The notes: generated by a model from the letters alone, not told the origin. Counted from the stretch's first letter, positions 37,510 to 46,155 are shown. The stretch is 64,000 bases of DNA from Laspinema palackyanum D2a (GCA_025370845.1 JAMXFF010000002.1:24242-88241); one strand, 5' to 3'. Translations and numbers: made by a program.

Positions 37510-37815
37510 TTAATCCCACGGTAAACCCAGAACTTTATCTAAGTCTTCATCTCTTAATGATTTGTCCTCAAATGACTCAATAGCTTCCAGTGGGTAATCA
37601 TCAGGGTTAATATGTATGTGTAAAGCTAGTAAAATATTAAACCATTCGTCGTTCACGCTTAAGGTCATTGGGGCAAAGTTCTCATGATTGTACAAACCGC
37701 TATCGAATACCTCTAGCGGAGTCATAACAAAAAGAGTAGTTTCTAATACTATATAGTCTTTTTCTTTTAGTGCAGATTGGAGTTGATTGGTTTCTAAGTG
37801 TGTGACAATATTCAT
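37510..37815 (-). CDS. Unknown 101-aa protein
   Basis: Soluble, acidic, with LLALHIHINPDDYPLEAIES and a C-terminal DKVLGLPWD. No family recognised. Flanked on both sides by a 21-bp direct repeat (37391 and 37906). Confidence 0.5.
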   Translation of the reverse strand: MNIVTHLETNQLQSALKEKDYIVLETTLFVMTPLEVFDSGLYNHENFAPMTLSVNDEWFNILLALHIHINPDDYPLEAIESFEDKSLRDEDLDKVLGLPWD

Positions 37816-38162
37816 CTGCTAGTTTCCTCCAAAGTAAAAAAACACGAAAACTATGCGACCTTAAAGCACCCAATTACGGCTCTGGACATTGGCCGAAATC
37901 GCCCCATCATCTTGAACAGTTTCTCGCACTGTATTCCGGAGCAATTTTCACTTGTTGACCATGTTTCAGTTGACTGTTGTTTCCATCGCAATTTTCCCTT
38001 GACACTTGCTTTAGTTTTAGCAAAAGTCCAGAAAAACTCAAAGCTATTTAGATAAAATTAAGTAAAAAATATAAGGAATTACACAAGAATCCCGAACTAG
38101 ACTACTTCATCAGAAAAAGCCAAAGTTAAAACTGAAGAAATTGAAAAAAAAGAGAGCCAAGG
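37816..38162. other. Intergenic region without visible genes
   Basis: About 345 bp. Contains the second copy of the 21-bp repeat (37906-37926) and an A-rich stretch before the terminator of the PLD gene. No credible frame on either strand. Confidence 0.5.
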
Positions 38163-38193
38163 AAAAAAAGGAAGCCGGAATAATCCGACTTCC
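38163..38193 (-). terminator. Rho-independent terminator after the PLD-family gene
   Basis: Minus strand: GGAAGTCGGA / TCCGGCTTCC around loop TTAT, then seven Ts. Confidence 0.85.
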
Positions 38194-38201
38194 CAAATCA
38201 A

Positions 38202-39578
38202 TTATTGACAACGTTTCAGTTTCTTATTGAGAGACGATTGCAGAGAATCGCTAATTCCATAAGAAGCATAATCAGAAAGTTGTTGCATTTCCCGGTCAAA
38301 ATGTGCAGCAACTATGGGTGAATGAATAACTAATAAAGTTTCATCATTGCTCGAATTAGCAGCAGCAGACCAATTATGTGAACCAGTAATCACAGTTTGA
38401 CCATCAACAACAGCAAATTTATGATGAAGGCGATCGCCATGTGGTAAATTCGCAACTCCAACTTGTGCAAGATTCGGTGCCCACAATTGATTATCATCAA
38501 ATTTACACTTTTGATTGGGCAACTGCACACCCATCAGGTCCAAACCCTCACTATAATATCGATGAGCAAAACTTCGCTCAATCAAGGCTTGAACATTAAC
38601 CCCAACTTTGGCACGTTCATGGAGAACATTGCTAATCTTCTGTTCACTGAATACAAACAATGCCATATCAACCGAAGTTTTGGCTCGACTTAAGATTTGA
38701 CCAATACTTCCATTGACACTATGTTCATAAGGAACTCGCGCACCAGTTCCACCAAACTGAACTGCGACCGAACTGGTTCCTAAATTAATCCATTGTTTTG
38801 GACGAAATGTTTTCTTGACACCAAACACACTATCCGTTTTTCCTCCCGGACCATCACCCCACATCAGATTAAATTCTTGTTGAAACAACTTAGCCAATTG
38901 TTGATTCTGAACTTTGACTAAATTATTCGGATTTCCACGACTGTTTTCATAACGAAAATCTCCATGAATATCACTGGTCGTAAAATTGGCTGAAGTCACA
39001 ACTACTTCCCGACCATCAACTACAACAAATTTATGGTGCATCAATCCGCTGCCTTTAGAACCATCTGCCGTATCGTCAATTAAAGGCACTCCAGCATTTC
39101 TCAAAATCAGCAACGCATCATTTTCCGTAGGCTTTCCATCAATTAGATGAGCCAATTCTTCATAACGTTCTTTGCTGCGTTTATCGGAACCAGAGTTTAA
39201 TTCACTAAAACTTTGATTGTAACTGTTTTCCAAAATGACTCGAACCCGAACACCCGCCTGATGTTTCTGAACTAAGGATGACGCAATCTTCGGTAATCGA
39301 AACTCTTGAACAGCAACATCAACTGAAACGGTGGCTGAATCAATACTATCCACAATCAACTGTTCCAAATCATCCCCAAGTCGAGTGATTTCACGATACG
39401 GTTCAGTATATTCTGCTGCACGATTTTGATTGAAATATACTTGAACATATTTGTCCTGCGGCAATGGTTCTTGCAATTGTACTTGACGTGATTTCTTCTC
39501 TGAACCAGAGCAACTGTTATAAACTAATGCCAAAACTGCAACAATCCCCACAACTGCAACTTTCTGAATAGATTTCAT
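38202..39578 (-). CDS. Exported phospholipase D-family protein (two HKD motifs)
   Basis: 458 aa. Hydrophobic leader VAVVGIVAVLALVYNSCSGS with a Cys in a near-lipobox position suggests a lipoprotein or signal peptide. Two complete catalytic motifs are present: HHKFVVVDGREVVVTSANFT and HHKFAVVDGQTVITGSHNWS, each H-x-K-x4-D with the downstream Ser-Asn. Members include Nuc-type nucleases and phospholipases; with an exported form, either extracellular DNA or lipid is a possible substrate. Monocistronic, with a strong terminator. Confidence 0.85.
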   Translation of the reverse strand: MKSIQKVAVVGIVAVLALVYNSCSGSEKKSRQVQLQEPLPQDKYVQVYFNQNRAAEYTEPYREITRLGDDLEQLIVDSIDSATVSVDVAVQEFRLPKIASSLVQKHQAGVRVRVILENSYNQSFSELNSGSDKRSKERYEELAHLIDGKPTENDALLILRNAGVPLIDDTADGSKGSGLMHHKFVVVDGREVVVTSANFTTSDIHGDFRYENSRGNPNNLVKVQNQQLAKLFQQEFNLMWGDGPGGKTDSVFGVKKTFRPKQWINLGTSSVAVQFGGTGARVPYEHSVNGSIGQILSRAKTSVDMALFVFSEQKISNVLHERAKVGVNVQALIERSFAHRYYSEGLDLMGVQLPNQKCKFDDNQLWAPNLAQVGVANLPHGDRLHHKFAVVDGQTVITGSHNWSAAANSSNDETLLVIHSPIVAAHFDREMQQLSDYASYGISDSLQSSLNKKLKRCQ

Positions 39579-39649
39579 GACTGATTCTCCTGATAGATTG
39601 GTAAAAAAACTCAGGAAAACAATACGGTCTCCTAAGTCATCAACATCAA

Positions 39650-40351
39650 CTATTTGTCCTTGACTTTGAATGCTTTATTGGTCGTTGCAACTGCTAAAAC
39701 TCCATACACCGGAATTCCAGCCGATTCAAATACTCGAATTGCTTCACGAACTGTTGCCCCAGTCGTGAATACATCATCGACCAGCACAACACCTGCTGTG
39801 GAATGATGACTAAATTTGCCGATTTTCATGCAACCGGCTATCTCCTTTTCTCGGTCTGCTGCACCGAATTGGTACAAAGGTTGAGTTGCTTTGACCCGAA
39901 CTAATGCGTGACTTTCAAGCCGAGTTCCTCTCCATCCACCACAAATATCGTGGATTCCCTGAGCTATTAACTCAGCCTGGTTATAACCCCGCTTCAGTTC
40001 CTTTTCCCGATTCATCGGAATTGGAACGAGTGTTAGATTCGGTTTGTAAATTGGTGAGGCTTCAAACGCTTCGCCCAATTCATGACCCAAGGCAAGGGCC
40101 AATTCAGGTTTATTTTGATACTTGAGAGCAGCGATGGCACTTTTCATCACTCCGCCATATCTGCCAAGAATGAACAGGCGTTTCCGAGATTTCTTTTCAA
40201 CCATGTAATGCTTTTGGAAACGAAGATTATTCATCTTCGACTCACAATTACCACAGATTATTTTGAATCCATCACATCTCCTGCCACAAATTGCACAACC
40301 AACTCCTAGAATTGCACGACCAAAGATTGACAAGTGAGTTTTCAACAACAT
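39650..40351 (-). CDS. ComF-family phosphoribosyltransferase-like protein
   Basis: 233 aa. N-terminal zinc-finger cysteines (CAICGRRCDGFKIICGNC) and a C-terminal PRPP-binding loop VVLVDDVFTTGATVREA are both ComF hallmarks, with PIPMNREKELKRGYNQAELI between. ComF is linked to DNA uptake in naturally competent bacteria. Here it sits next to a prepilin-like gene, which fits a DNA-uptake or pilus context. A chromosomal copy would be expected too, so this may be a mobile paralogue. Confidence 0.85.
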   Translation of the reverse strand: MLLKTHLSIFGRAILGVGCAICGRRCDGFKIICGNCESKMNNLRFQKHYMVEKKSRKRLFILGRYGGVMKSAIAALKYQNKPELALALGHELGEAFEASPIYKPNLTLVPIPMNREKELKRGYNQAELIAQGIHDICGGWRGTRLESHALVRVKATQPLYQFGAADREKEIAGCMKIGKFSHHSTAGVVLVDDVFTTGATVREAIRVFESAGIPVYGVLAVATTNKAFKVKDK

Positions 40352-40430
40352 GATAAATTTCTCCTGATAATGAAAATGAACAACAAAAAGTGCGATAAGA
40401 TTTGACTCCTACCGCACTGGGTGAAATGAA

Positions 40431-40973
40431 TTAACGATTACACTGCTTGTTTTCTCGGATATCGGTTCGGCCATCTACGCCGAATAGGAAAATGCACTTT
40501 TTGTTATCAGTCCAAGGATGAATGACAGTTAATCGGCCAAGTTGACCATAACTGGCACCGATACCGGCCTTAGTATCGGCATAAGCCAACCGATAAATTC
40601 GGTCATCCGATGAACTATTTCCAGCTACCCCAGATTTCGAGCGCAATGTAGAGTTTGCCAAATCAATCTGGACTCGACCGCCAATATATTGCCAATCTTT
40701 AACTGCTTCACAATCAGTACCAGTGATACTGCGATATCGAATCTTTCCCTCAAAATTGCCAACACACAATGTTTTCGGTGTTCCGCCTTCAGCCATTGCA
40801 TCAATTCGACTTGCTCCGCCTTGCAACGCTATTTGGCTCGTTGCGATACTCACCCGCACATTCCCAATGATTCTGAGGATTGTTGGCAATAGAATTGCAG
40901 ATAAAATCCCAATAATTGTCAACACACACAGCAATTCGGTCAAAGTGAATCCTTGGTTAGATGATTTACGCAT
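40431..40973 (-). CDS. Type IV prepilin-like protein
   Basis: 180 aa. MRKSSNQGFTLTELLCVLTI with the G/FTLTE prepilin-peptidase site, Glu5 of the mature form, and a hydrophobic N-terminal helix (ending about residue 30). The rest is a small globular head with paired cysteines (NFEGKIRYRS...TDCEAV and KKCIFLFG...KQCNR). Probably a minor pilin or pseudopilin. Beside comF, suggesting a DNA-uptake link; inference. Confidence 0.85.
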   Translation of the reverse strand: MRKSSNQGFTLTELLCVLTIIGILSAILLPTILRIIGNVRVSIATSQIALQGGASRIDAMAEGGTPKTLCVGNFEGKIRYRSITGTDCEAVKDWQYIGGRVQIDLANSTLRSKSGVAGNSSSDDRIYRLAYADTKAGIGASYGQLGRLTVIHPWTDNKKCIFLFGVDGRTDIRENKQCNR

Positions 40974-41038
40974 GATTTTCTCCTGAAATAATGAAGTGAA
41001 GTAAATGAAGATGAAGTAAATGAAGAGAAGAAAAACAG

Positions 41039-41182
41039 TTAGACTAAATGCTGATGAAGACGGCGAAATTCCTCATAAGCTCTCAGGTATGAATCCTGAG
41101 CTTCCACAACTGATTTGAAAGTGTGGGAATTTAACCATTCAGAGAAAGTTGGAAATTTGGAGATTAATAAAGTCAGTGACAT
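41039..41182 (-). CDS. Small 47-aa ORF
   Basis: Reads MSLTLLISKFPTFSEWLNSH and ends in YEEFRRLHQHLV. Amphipathic and helical, with a plausible amino-acid mix for a real protein. The upstream sequence forms an inverted repeat (TGAGGTTAAT / ATTAACCTCA, 41205-41250) followed by the GATAGC-type motif shared with other minus-strand genes of this region, which supports expression. No family. Confidence 0.45.
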   Translation of the reverse strand: MSLTLLISKFPTFSEWLNSHTFKSVVEAQDSYLRAYEEFRRLHQHLV

Positions 41183-41956
41183 AGCAAAATTCGGTAAAAT
41201 GGCGTGAGGTTAATTCGGTTTTAGTTTGGTTCAAAGCGGATTAACCTCACCCATCCAAGCGATAGCCATGATGAATTTAGGATGAATTTGATTGCTAAAA
41301 CTGATAAATGAATAGTTTGAGATGAAGTTCAGACAAACATATTCAAATCATGATAAAAAAGCTAGTGCCGCCGTAGCACCATTGAGAAATAATTGACAAC
41401 GTACTGGAAAGTTACGGCCATATTAATTACCTCGATATCAGCAATTACTCAAAATTTATTCAAAAACTTGTGACAAAAACTTGTGCCGCCGTAGCGCCAT
41501 GAACAAAAAACTCTCAATTAGATTCCCAATTCCTCCAACCACTCGGTTCTCCCCAGTCACCGACGCTCGGTTCAATCCAATGGCGCTCGGTTCGGTTCAA
41601 TCCAATGGCGCTCGGTTCAATCAACCAATTCATCATCCAGTCACAGCACGGCTTCCCCCTTCAACCAATGAATCCATCTGTTCAGTCACCGGCGATCGCT
41701 TCAACCAGTCGTACAACCGCTTCATCAGTCACCGTGTGGTGAAATCGTCAAAAAATCGGTAATCCACAGTTAGGTCGTAGGCGATCGCCAAAATTCTTCA
41801 CTCATACTTGGAGTATGGTCCGCTCAGGGCGCAAGGAAAAAAAAGAGCCGTTCCAAGTATGGTGCGCTCTCCTGTGCGGCGGAAAAAAAAGAGCCGTTCT
41901 CCAGAAGGACTGATAAAACAACTGATGAAATAACTGATAGCGCTACCTGCGCCCAG
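41183..41956. other. Non-coding region with degenerate repeats
   Basis: Includes the shared GATAGC motif (41257-41266), two copies of a TTGTGCCGCCGTAGCGCCAT-type element (about 41365 and 41483), several GGCGCTCGGTTCAATCCAAT-type units (41560-41640), and two broken terminator-like stretches AAAAAAAAGAGCCGTTC (about 41838 and 41885). No gene is supported; the frame at 41481 on plus is made of the repeats. Confidence 0.6.
41257..41266 (-). promoter_or_regulatory. Shared upstream motif GCTATCGCTT, copy 1
   Basis: Minus strand GCTATCGCTT followed by TGGATGGGTGAGGTTAAT, about 75 bp before the 47-aa ORF start. Same motif order (GCTATCGCTT, short spacer, GTGA) as four other genes downstream in the window. 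Confidence 0.5.
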
Positions 41957-41991
41957 AAAAAAAAAGAGCCTAATCCCGAAGGACTAGACTC
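41957..41991 (-). terminator. Rho-independent terminator, family member 1
   Basis: Minus strand GAGTCTAGTCC / GGATTAGGCTC around TTCG, followed by a long T run. Nearly identical to terminators at 44399 and 45106. Confidence 0.9.
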
Positions 41992-42013
41992 TATTTCAAG
42001 TTAAGACAATGGT

Positions 42014-42385
42014 TTAGTATGGAGGTTCAGGATATTCAAACTCGTCAGCAACTTCAGTATCGAATGGATTTGGAGCTTCCGTTTGAGCCGTTTCTTGAGA
42101 AGTCTGGGAGTTGTTGTACCCACGTTTGCGCTCATAATACTTTGAACGGTCCTCCAATAATTCTTCTTCAGAATATCCGAGTGATTTGATGAACTTTTGG
42201 ACTCCTTTCAAGTCCATTTTGTGGATTTCGTGAGCCAACCATTCAGTCTCGAACGCTGGATAACCGGCAAATGCTTGTTGACCCTGCAACTTGTGCTGCG
42301 ATTTGTACATCGTCCAGGCTAATAAGCGAATGGAATCAACAAGAGTGGAACGGACTTTATCGGCTTTAGAAGGAATGCAAATCAT
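42014..42385 (-). CDS. Unknown 123-aa protein, paralogue of the 44445-44741 gene
   Basis: From the ATG at 42385 (aligned with its paralogue; an in-frame start four codons earlier is less likely). IPSKADKVRSTLVDSIRLLA, then KLQGQQAFAGYPAFETEWLA, then IKSLGYSEEELLEDRSKYYE match the second copy at over 60% by eye. The extra 25-residue C-terminus is acidic. No family recognised. Shares terminator and upstream motif with its paralogue, so the whole unit was duplicated. Confidence 0.6.
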   Translation of the reverse strand: MICIPSKADKVRSTLVDSIRLLAWTMYKSQHKLQGQQAFAGYPAFETEWLAHEIHKMDLKGVQKFIKSLGYSEEELLEDRSKYYERKRGYNNSQTSQETAQTEAPNPFDTEVADEFEYPEPPY

Positions 42386-42423
42386 GATAGTTACCAAAAA
42401 ACTAAATAAATTTCACACATCCC

Positions 42424-42433
42424 AAGCGATAGC
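42424..42433 (-). promoter_or_regulatory. Shared upstream motif GCTATCGCTT, copy 2
   Basis: Minus strand GCTATCGCTTGGGATGTGTGA, about 40 bp before the 123-aa gene. Confidence 0.55.
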
Positions 42434-42499
42434 GCTCTTTGTCCTGGGCTTCAGTTATCCAGACGTACACTGCATTCATCGGTAAGTCCAGCCCGGGCG

Positions 42500-43070
42500 T
42501 AGGCAAGAACGTAATGATGTGGCAATCGTAAATAATTATGGCACTCGTAAATCATCTGCCATCGTAATCATCTGTGGCGCTCGTAAATCATCTGTTGTGG
42601 CGAATGTACAATATTTATAGAAAACTGATGCAAAAACTTATAATGCCGTAGCATCCTCAAACTATGCGCCTGATAAACTCACATCCCGATTCAATTCATT
42701 TACTGGCGATCGTAATATCTCTCACAAATATCTACCACAAATCTACAATATTATCCACAATATTTGACATAAGCGGATTCGTCACCACGGCGCTCGTAAC
42801 GGAACAAGGTGCTCGTAATATCATCCACACTGCGCTCGTAATATCTACAACATCAGCAGCGCTCATCACATCCAACAGTGCTCGGTCATAAAACGCTATC
42901 CAATCATTGACCGATGTTTGTAATATCCACAATGCACTTGTAATATCATCCACACTGCGCTCGTAACATCATCCACATCAGAACATCCACATCAGGCGCT
43001 CGTACATATAGACGTACATAGATATGCGCTCGTATCGTAAACTGGCGCTCGTAACATTTACCACATCAGC
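42500..43070. repeat. Degenerate direct-repeat array (GCGCTCGTAATATCATCCACA type)
   Basis: At least ten diverged copies of a 20-23 bp unit around GCGCTCGTAAYATCATCCACA (for example 42806, 42832, 42955, 43045), at irregular spacing, without conserved unique spacers. Scattered relatives lie at 44020-44260, 47030-47150 and, more weakly, 41560-41640 and 63510-63600. The array fills the 720-bp gap between two minus-strand genes. It could be iterons, a partition site or simply rapidly duplicating DNA. Confidence 0.7.
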
Positions 43071-43100
43071 AAAAAAAATCTAATCCCAAAGGATTAGATT
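43071..43100 (-). terminator. Rho-independent terminator after the Rha/T5orf172 gene
   Basis: Minus strand AATCTAATCC / GGATTAGATT around a short loop, followed by eight Ts; a variant of the TAGTCC/GGATTAG terminators nearby. Confidence 0.85.
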
Positions 43101-43117
43101 AAGCCAAAAGTATTGGT

Positions 43118-43792
43118 TTATTCAATCAATGCTTTTTGTTCGATATCAAAATCAACTTTGTTGGCTGTGTCAACAAATTGTTTGATTTCGTTGTCAGGCA
43201 AATCGAACCATTCTCCTCTTATCCAATGATTCGAGTAATAATTCTGTATAACCGCCGCCAACTTAAATGGGTCTAGTGAAAACAATCGGTCTATAACCAC
43301 TAATTCTACTGGACTATCTATTAGTAACGTAGTTAGTCGTTTAAATGGCTTATTACAAACTGCGATTTGACAACAATTAGTTTTTCGGGCTTGAATCAAA
43401 TACACAAACCCGCCCAGTTTTTTAATTGTATTATCATCTCTCATCGCATCTATAAATTCTTTCAGTGATTTGGATGCTTCACGAAGTTGATTTGCTTTAG
43501 CAAACTCTGATGAAATGAATGAATTTATCTCTACAAATCGACCATTTTTGTGACATCTGATAACAAATTTTGCTTCTCCTTCATCTAACAAAGCAAACTC
43601 TTCACATTGATTTCCTTTCTTCATCTCTTGCACTTCAAATTTTACTCGCCCAAATACTTGCTCTAATTGGTTTTTCTGCTTCTTTATGCCCTCTAACAGC
43701 TTCTTGTGTTTGATACCCAACTTTTCTGCAATGATTCTCGAATCTACGACCAATTTCCCTGTTTTGCTTGACCCTATTGTGTTATCTGACAT
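43118..43792 (-). CDS. Rha-like N-terminus fused to T5orf172 (GIY-YIG-type) domain
   Basis: 224 aa. The N-terminus (LVVDSRIIAEKLGIKHKKLL, then EFALLDEGEAKFVIRC) resembles phage Rha/anti-repressor domains. The C-terminus (GGFVYLIQARKTNCCQIAVC then PFKRLTTLLIDSPVELVVID, ending RGEWFDLPDNEI) is a T5orf172-type GIY-YIG nuclease-like domain, though the usual K-I-G of the strand is replaced by Q-I-A. The gene at 49812 has the same C-terminal domain on a Bro-N head, a case of domain shuffling. Such proteins regulate or edit phage genomes. Confidence 0.7.
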   Translation of the reverse strand: MSDNTIGSSKTGKLVVDSRIIAEKLGIKHKKLLEGIKKQKNQLEQVFGRVKFEVQEMKKGNQCEEFALLDEGEAKFVIRCHKNGRFVEINSFISSEFAKANQLREASKSLKEFIDAMRDDNTIKKLGGFVYLIQARKTNCCQIAVCNKPFKRLTTLLIDSPVELVVIDRLFSLDPFKLAAVIQNYYSNHWIRGEWFDLPDNEIKQFVDTANKVDFDIEQKALIE

Positions 43793-44398
43793 ACTTTTGT
43801 TCAGATTCTATTTGATAATTACCACTTCTCTAATATATGAAGCGTTCTTATATCTTACCTGATTTTCCTTAACCTTATCATAATCTTTCATTAAAATATT
43901 TTCTCGAACAATAAAAAATAATAGAAAAAACACAATAACTAAACAGGAACAAAAAATAATTAAAATGCTTCACTAATATAATTTATAAAAAACTGATACA
44001 ATAACATAGGAAGAATGCACCTTTCAAAATTAAATTCATTGGTGTTCGTAACATTATCCGTAACAGCAATCGTAATATTTACCATAATTAACATTCATTA
44101 TCCACCTCATTTACAGAAGCGGATACACTCATTTATCTGCGCTTGCAACATAATCTATATCATCCACATAAGTGGATACTCTTGTACATCCACATAAGCA
44201 ACGTCCATACACTCGTACATATAGACGTACATAAACGTAATTGAGGTCGTAACATCATCCACACATGGATAATTTTAACTGTCACTTCATCATTCTCTGT
44301 AACAATAACAAAATCAGAAACGTTTCCAGAAACAGAAACACCGGGAATCAGAAAAGAGAAAGTGTAGCGCCGTAGCGCGGAAAAAAAAGAAGTTTGGG
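43793..44398. other. Non-coding AT-rich region with degenerate repeats
   Basis: About 600 bp. The first 200 bp are plain AT-rich DNA. 44015-44270 holds diverged GCGCTCGTAA-type units, including CTCGTACATATAGACGTACA, which also occurs at 43001-43020. CAGAAACAGAAAC hexamers follow (about 44320-44340), then a TAGCGCCGTAGCGC element. No credible gene. Confidence 0.55.
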
Positions 44399-44431
44399 AA
44401 AAAAAGAGCCTAATCCCGGAGGACTAGACTC
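44399..44431 (-). terminator. Rho-independent terminator, family member 2
   Basis: Minus strand GAGTCTAGTCC / GGATTAGGCTC with loop TCCG and a T run, one loop base different from the copy at 41957. Confidence 0.9.
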
Positions 44432-44444
44432 TATGTGAAGTTAT

Positions 44445-44741
44445 TTAGTTAAGGTCAGATTGGTGGGAATTGTGTTCATATTTACGCTGATAATGTTGGG
44501 AACGTTGCTCCAACAATTCCTCTTCAGTGTAACCTAAGTCTTTGATGAATTTCTTCAGCGCTTTCAAATCCATCAGGTGAATCTCATGAGCTTTCCACTC
44601 ACTTTCAAAGGCCGGGTAACCTTCGTAGGCTTGTTGACCTTGGAGTTTATTTGCGGACTTGTGCTGAGTCCAGGCAATTAGACGGATTGCATCAACTAGA
44701 GTGGAGCGAGTTTTGTCAGATTTAGATGGAATGACAATCAT
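44445..44741 (-). CDS. Unknown 98-aa protein, paralogue of the 42014-42385 gene
   Basis: MIVIPSKSDKTRSTLVDAIR, KLQGQQAYEGYPAFESEWKA and IKDLGYTEEELLEQRSQHYQ align along the whole length with the 123-aa protein. GAGGTTAA precedes the ATG. The C-terminus is shorter and basic. Function unknown; duplication with its regulatory motif and terminator indicates that the gene and its flanks move or amplify as a unit. Confidence 0.6.
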   Translation of the reverse strand: MIVIPSKSDKTRSTLVDAIRLIAWTQHKSANKLQGQQAYEGYPAFESEWKAHEIHLMDLKALKKFIKDLGYTEEELLEQRSQHYQRKYEHNSHQSDLN

Positions 44742-44779
44742 GAAATTAACCTCAAAATAAAATAAAAATCACACATTGT

Positions 44780-44789
44780 AAGCGATAGC
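44780..44789 (-). promoter_or_regulatory. Shared upstream motif GCTATCGCTT, copy 3
   Basis: Minus strand GCTATCGCTTACAATGTGTGA, about 40 bp before the 98-aa gene. Confidence 0.55.
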
Positions 44790-44919
44790 GTTCTTTGATA
44801 TCAGCCAATACTTCAACTGCATCCATCATTAGCGATCGTAAATCATAGGGCATCAATCCATTCCTTAATCATCTGGTGCGGAATCATCACTCGCAAGCGT
44901 AAAATCTGCAATTCCCCCG

Positions 44920-44990
44920 TAGCATTATGATAAAAAAACTGCGTGCGCCGTAGCGTTATGATGAAAAAACTGTGTGCGCCGTAGCGTCAG
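44920..44990. repeat. Tandem GTGCGCCGTAGCGTTATGA-type repeats
   Basis: Three units: a partial CCCGTAGCATTATGATAAAA and two GTGCGCCGTAGCGT copies, spaced about 30 bp and separated by TATGATGAAAAAACTGT-type sequence. Related single copies at about 41365, 41483, 42640 and 44364. Confidence 0.7.
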
Positions 44991-45105
44991 GAAATTAAAA
45001 ATTTTACCCCAGTTGAAAAATCAAGAGGACCACAATGATATTCTGAGGCTATCGACAATCAATAACTTTGAGGCGATCGCCAATGAATGTATTCTATGCC
45101 GGTCG

Positions 45106-45139
45106 AAAAAAAAGAGCCTAATCCAGAAAGATTAGACTC
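45106..45139 (-). terminator. Rho-independent terminator, family member 3
   Basis: Minus strand GAGTCTAATC / GATTAGGCTC with loop TTTCTG and a T run, after the RNase H gene. Confidence 0.85.
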
Positions 45140-45147
45140 AAATGAGT

Positions 45148-45612
45148 TTAGTGAATATATAAATCAACCCCAACTTTAAGCATTGCAGCTTGTTGAGCTA
45201 ATTTATGTGCTGAAACGTTTTCTGGATGTCCTGAATGACCTTTAACCCATTTAATTTTGACTGACCGGGAATTGAGATAAACTTTATCAAACTCTACCCA
45301 CAAATGTTGATATTTTTCTGGAGTTTGTCTGTACGGATTCTTAATGGTTTTCACAAAGTTGCGACAATCGGAATAAATAGTCACTTGATATCCCATTTTT
45401 ACCGCTTGATGAACCCTCCGGTAACTCTCGATTATTGCTTTTAATTCAACATGATATGAATTTAAAAAGCAATGGGGATTGTTAGCAATGTGTCCACTTA
45501 TCATTTTCGTGGGAAAACCCTCACTTTTTATGAGAACTCCCCAATCACCAAATGCTTTTTCAGTATCTGCGTGATAGCAACTGCCATCACAATAGACCTC
45601 GATTTGTTTCAT
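45148..45612 (-). CDS. RNase H-family protein with altered fourth catalytic residue
   Basis: 154 aa, normal RNase HI length. YCDGSCY (first Asp), NSYHVELKAIIESY (Glu) and VTIYSDCRNFVK (Asp) give three catalytic acids. The last motif reads KGHSGHPENVSAHKLAQQAA, where the usual N-x-x-A-D has His instead of Asp. Activity may be altered or lost. RNase H cuts RNA in RNA/DNA hybrids; a mobile-element copy could serve replication. No ribosome site of note. Confidence 0.75.
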   Translation of the reverse strand: MKQIEVYCDGSCYHADTEKAFGDWGVLIKSEGFPTKMISGHIANNPHCFLNSYHVELKAIIESYRRVHQAVKMGYQVTIYSDCRNFVKTIKNPYRQTPEKYQHLWVEFDKVYLNSRSVKIKWVKGHSGHPENVSAHKLAQQAAMLKVGVDLYIH

Positions 45613-45714
45613 GAGTAAAATCAGGTAAGGATGAAGTGATTGATGATGATTTATTTATGATGAAGTGATTTATGATGCAGTACAGTAGAGATAAATACTG
45701 CATCATACTTCCAA

Positions 45715-46122
45715 CTAAAATTTAATTTGTTGGGCTAACCATTCAAGGCATCTTTTAGTCAATTCGGCGTGTTCTAAATCATCCAAATAAACTAAATCAA
45801 TTTTTTCTCCATCCGCCACCTTAAGAGCGATAAACATTAGGTCACGGAATTCCCATTGTTGAGTTCGCATTAAGTCAATTTTGCCATTCAAATACTTTGG
45901 GAGATTAACTTTGATAGTTTCCCAAAGGTATAGTCTCCATTCTTGATTAGTTCGTTTCCCTCGCCAAAGAGGACTTCGGCTAAGGTAATCGTCGCCATGA
46001 GTCTTGTACAGACCCTGAGAAATATTATATCCACAGGCTCCATTACAGCCTCCAATCTGAAAATACATTTTCTCGCCATTGGAATATTCGGAATCGAAGA
46101 ACTTCACTAATTTGATAGGCAT
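45715..46122 (-). CDS. Unknown 135-aa protein
   Basis: Begins MPIKLVKFFDSEYSNGEKMY with a C-x3-C pair (GGCNGACGYN) and later EWRLYLWETIKVNLPKYLNG. No family recognised. GAGGTAAATT precedes the ATG. Carries the shared GCTATCGCTT motif upstream. Confidence 0.5.
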   Translation of the reverse strand: MPIKLVKFFDSEYSNGEKMYFQIGGCNGACGYNISQGLYKTHGDDYLSRSPLWRGKRTNQEWRLYLWETIKVNLPKYLNGKIDLMRTQQWEFRDLMFIALKVADGEKIDLVYLDDLEHAELTKRCLEWLAQQIKF

Positions 46123-46155
46123 AATTTACCTCAAAATCAAAAATTCACTCATTTG

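Noticed and set aside
41481..41762. 93-codon plus-strand frame
   Set aside because: Composed of GGCGCTCGGTTCAATCC repeats in a region where all genes are on the minus strand.
42500..43070. CRISPR array
   Set aside because: Repeats diverge strongly, spacing is irregular, spacers resemble one another, and no cas genes are in the window.
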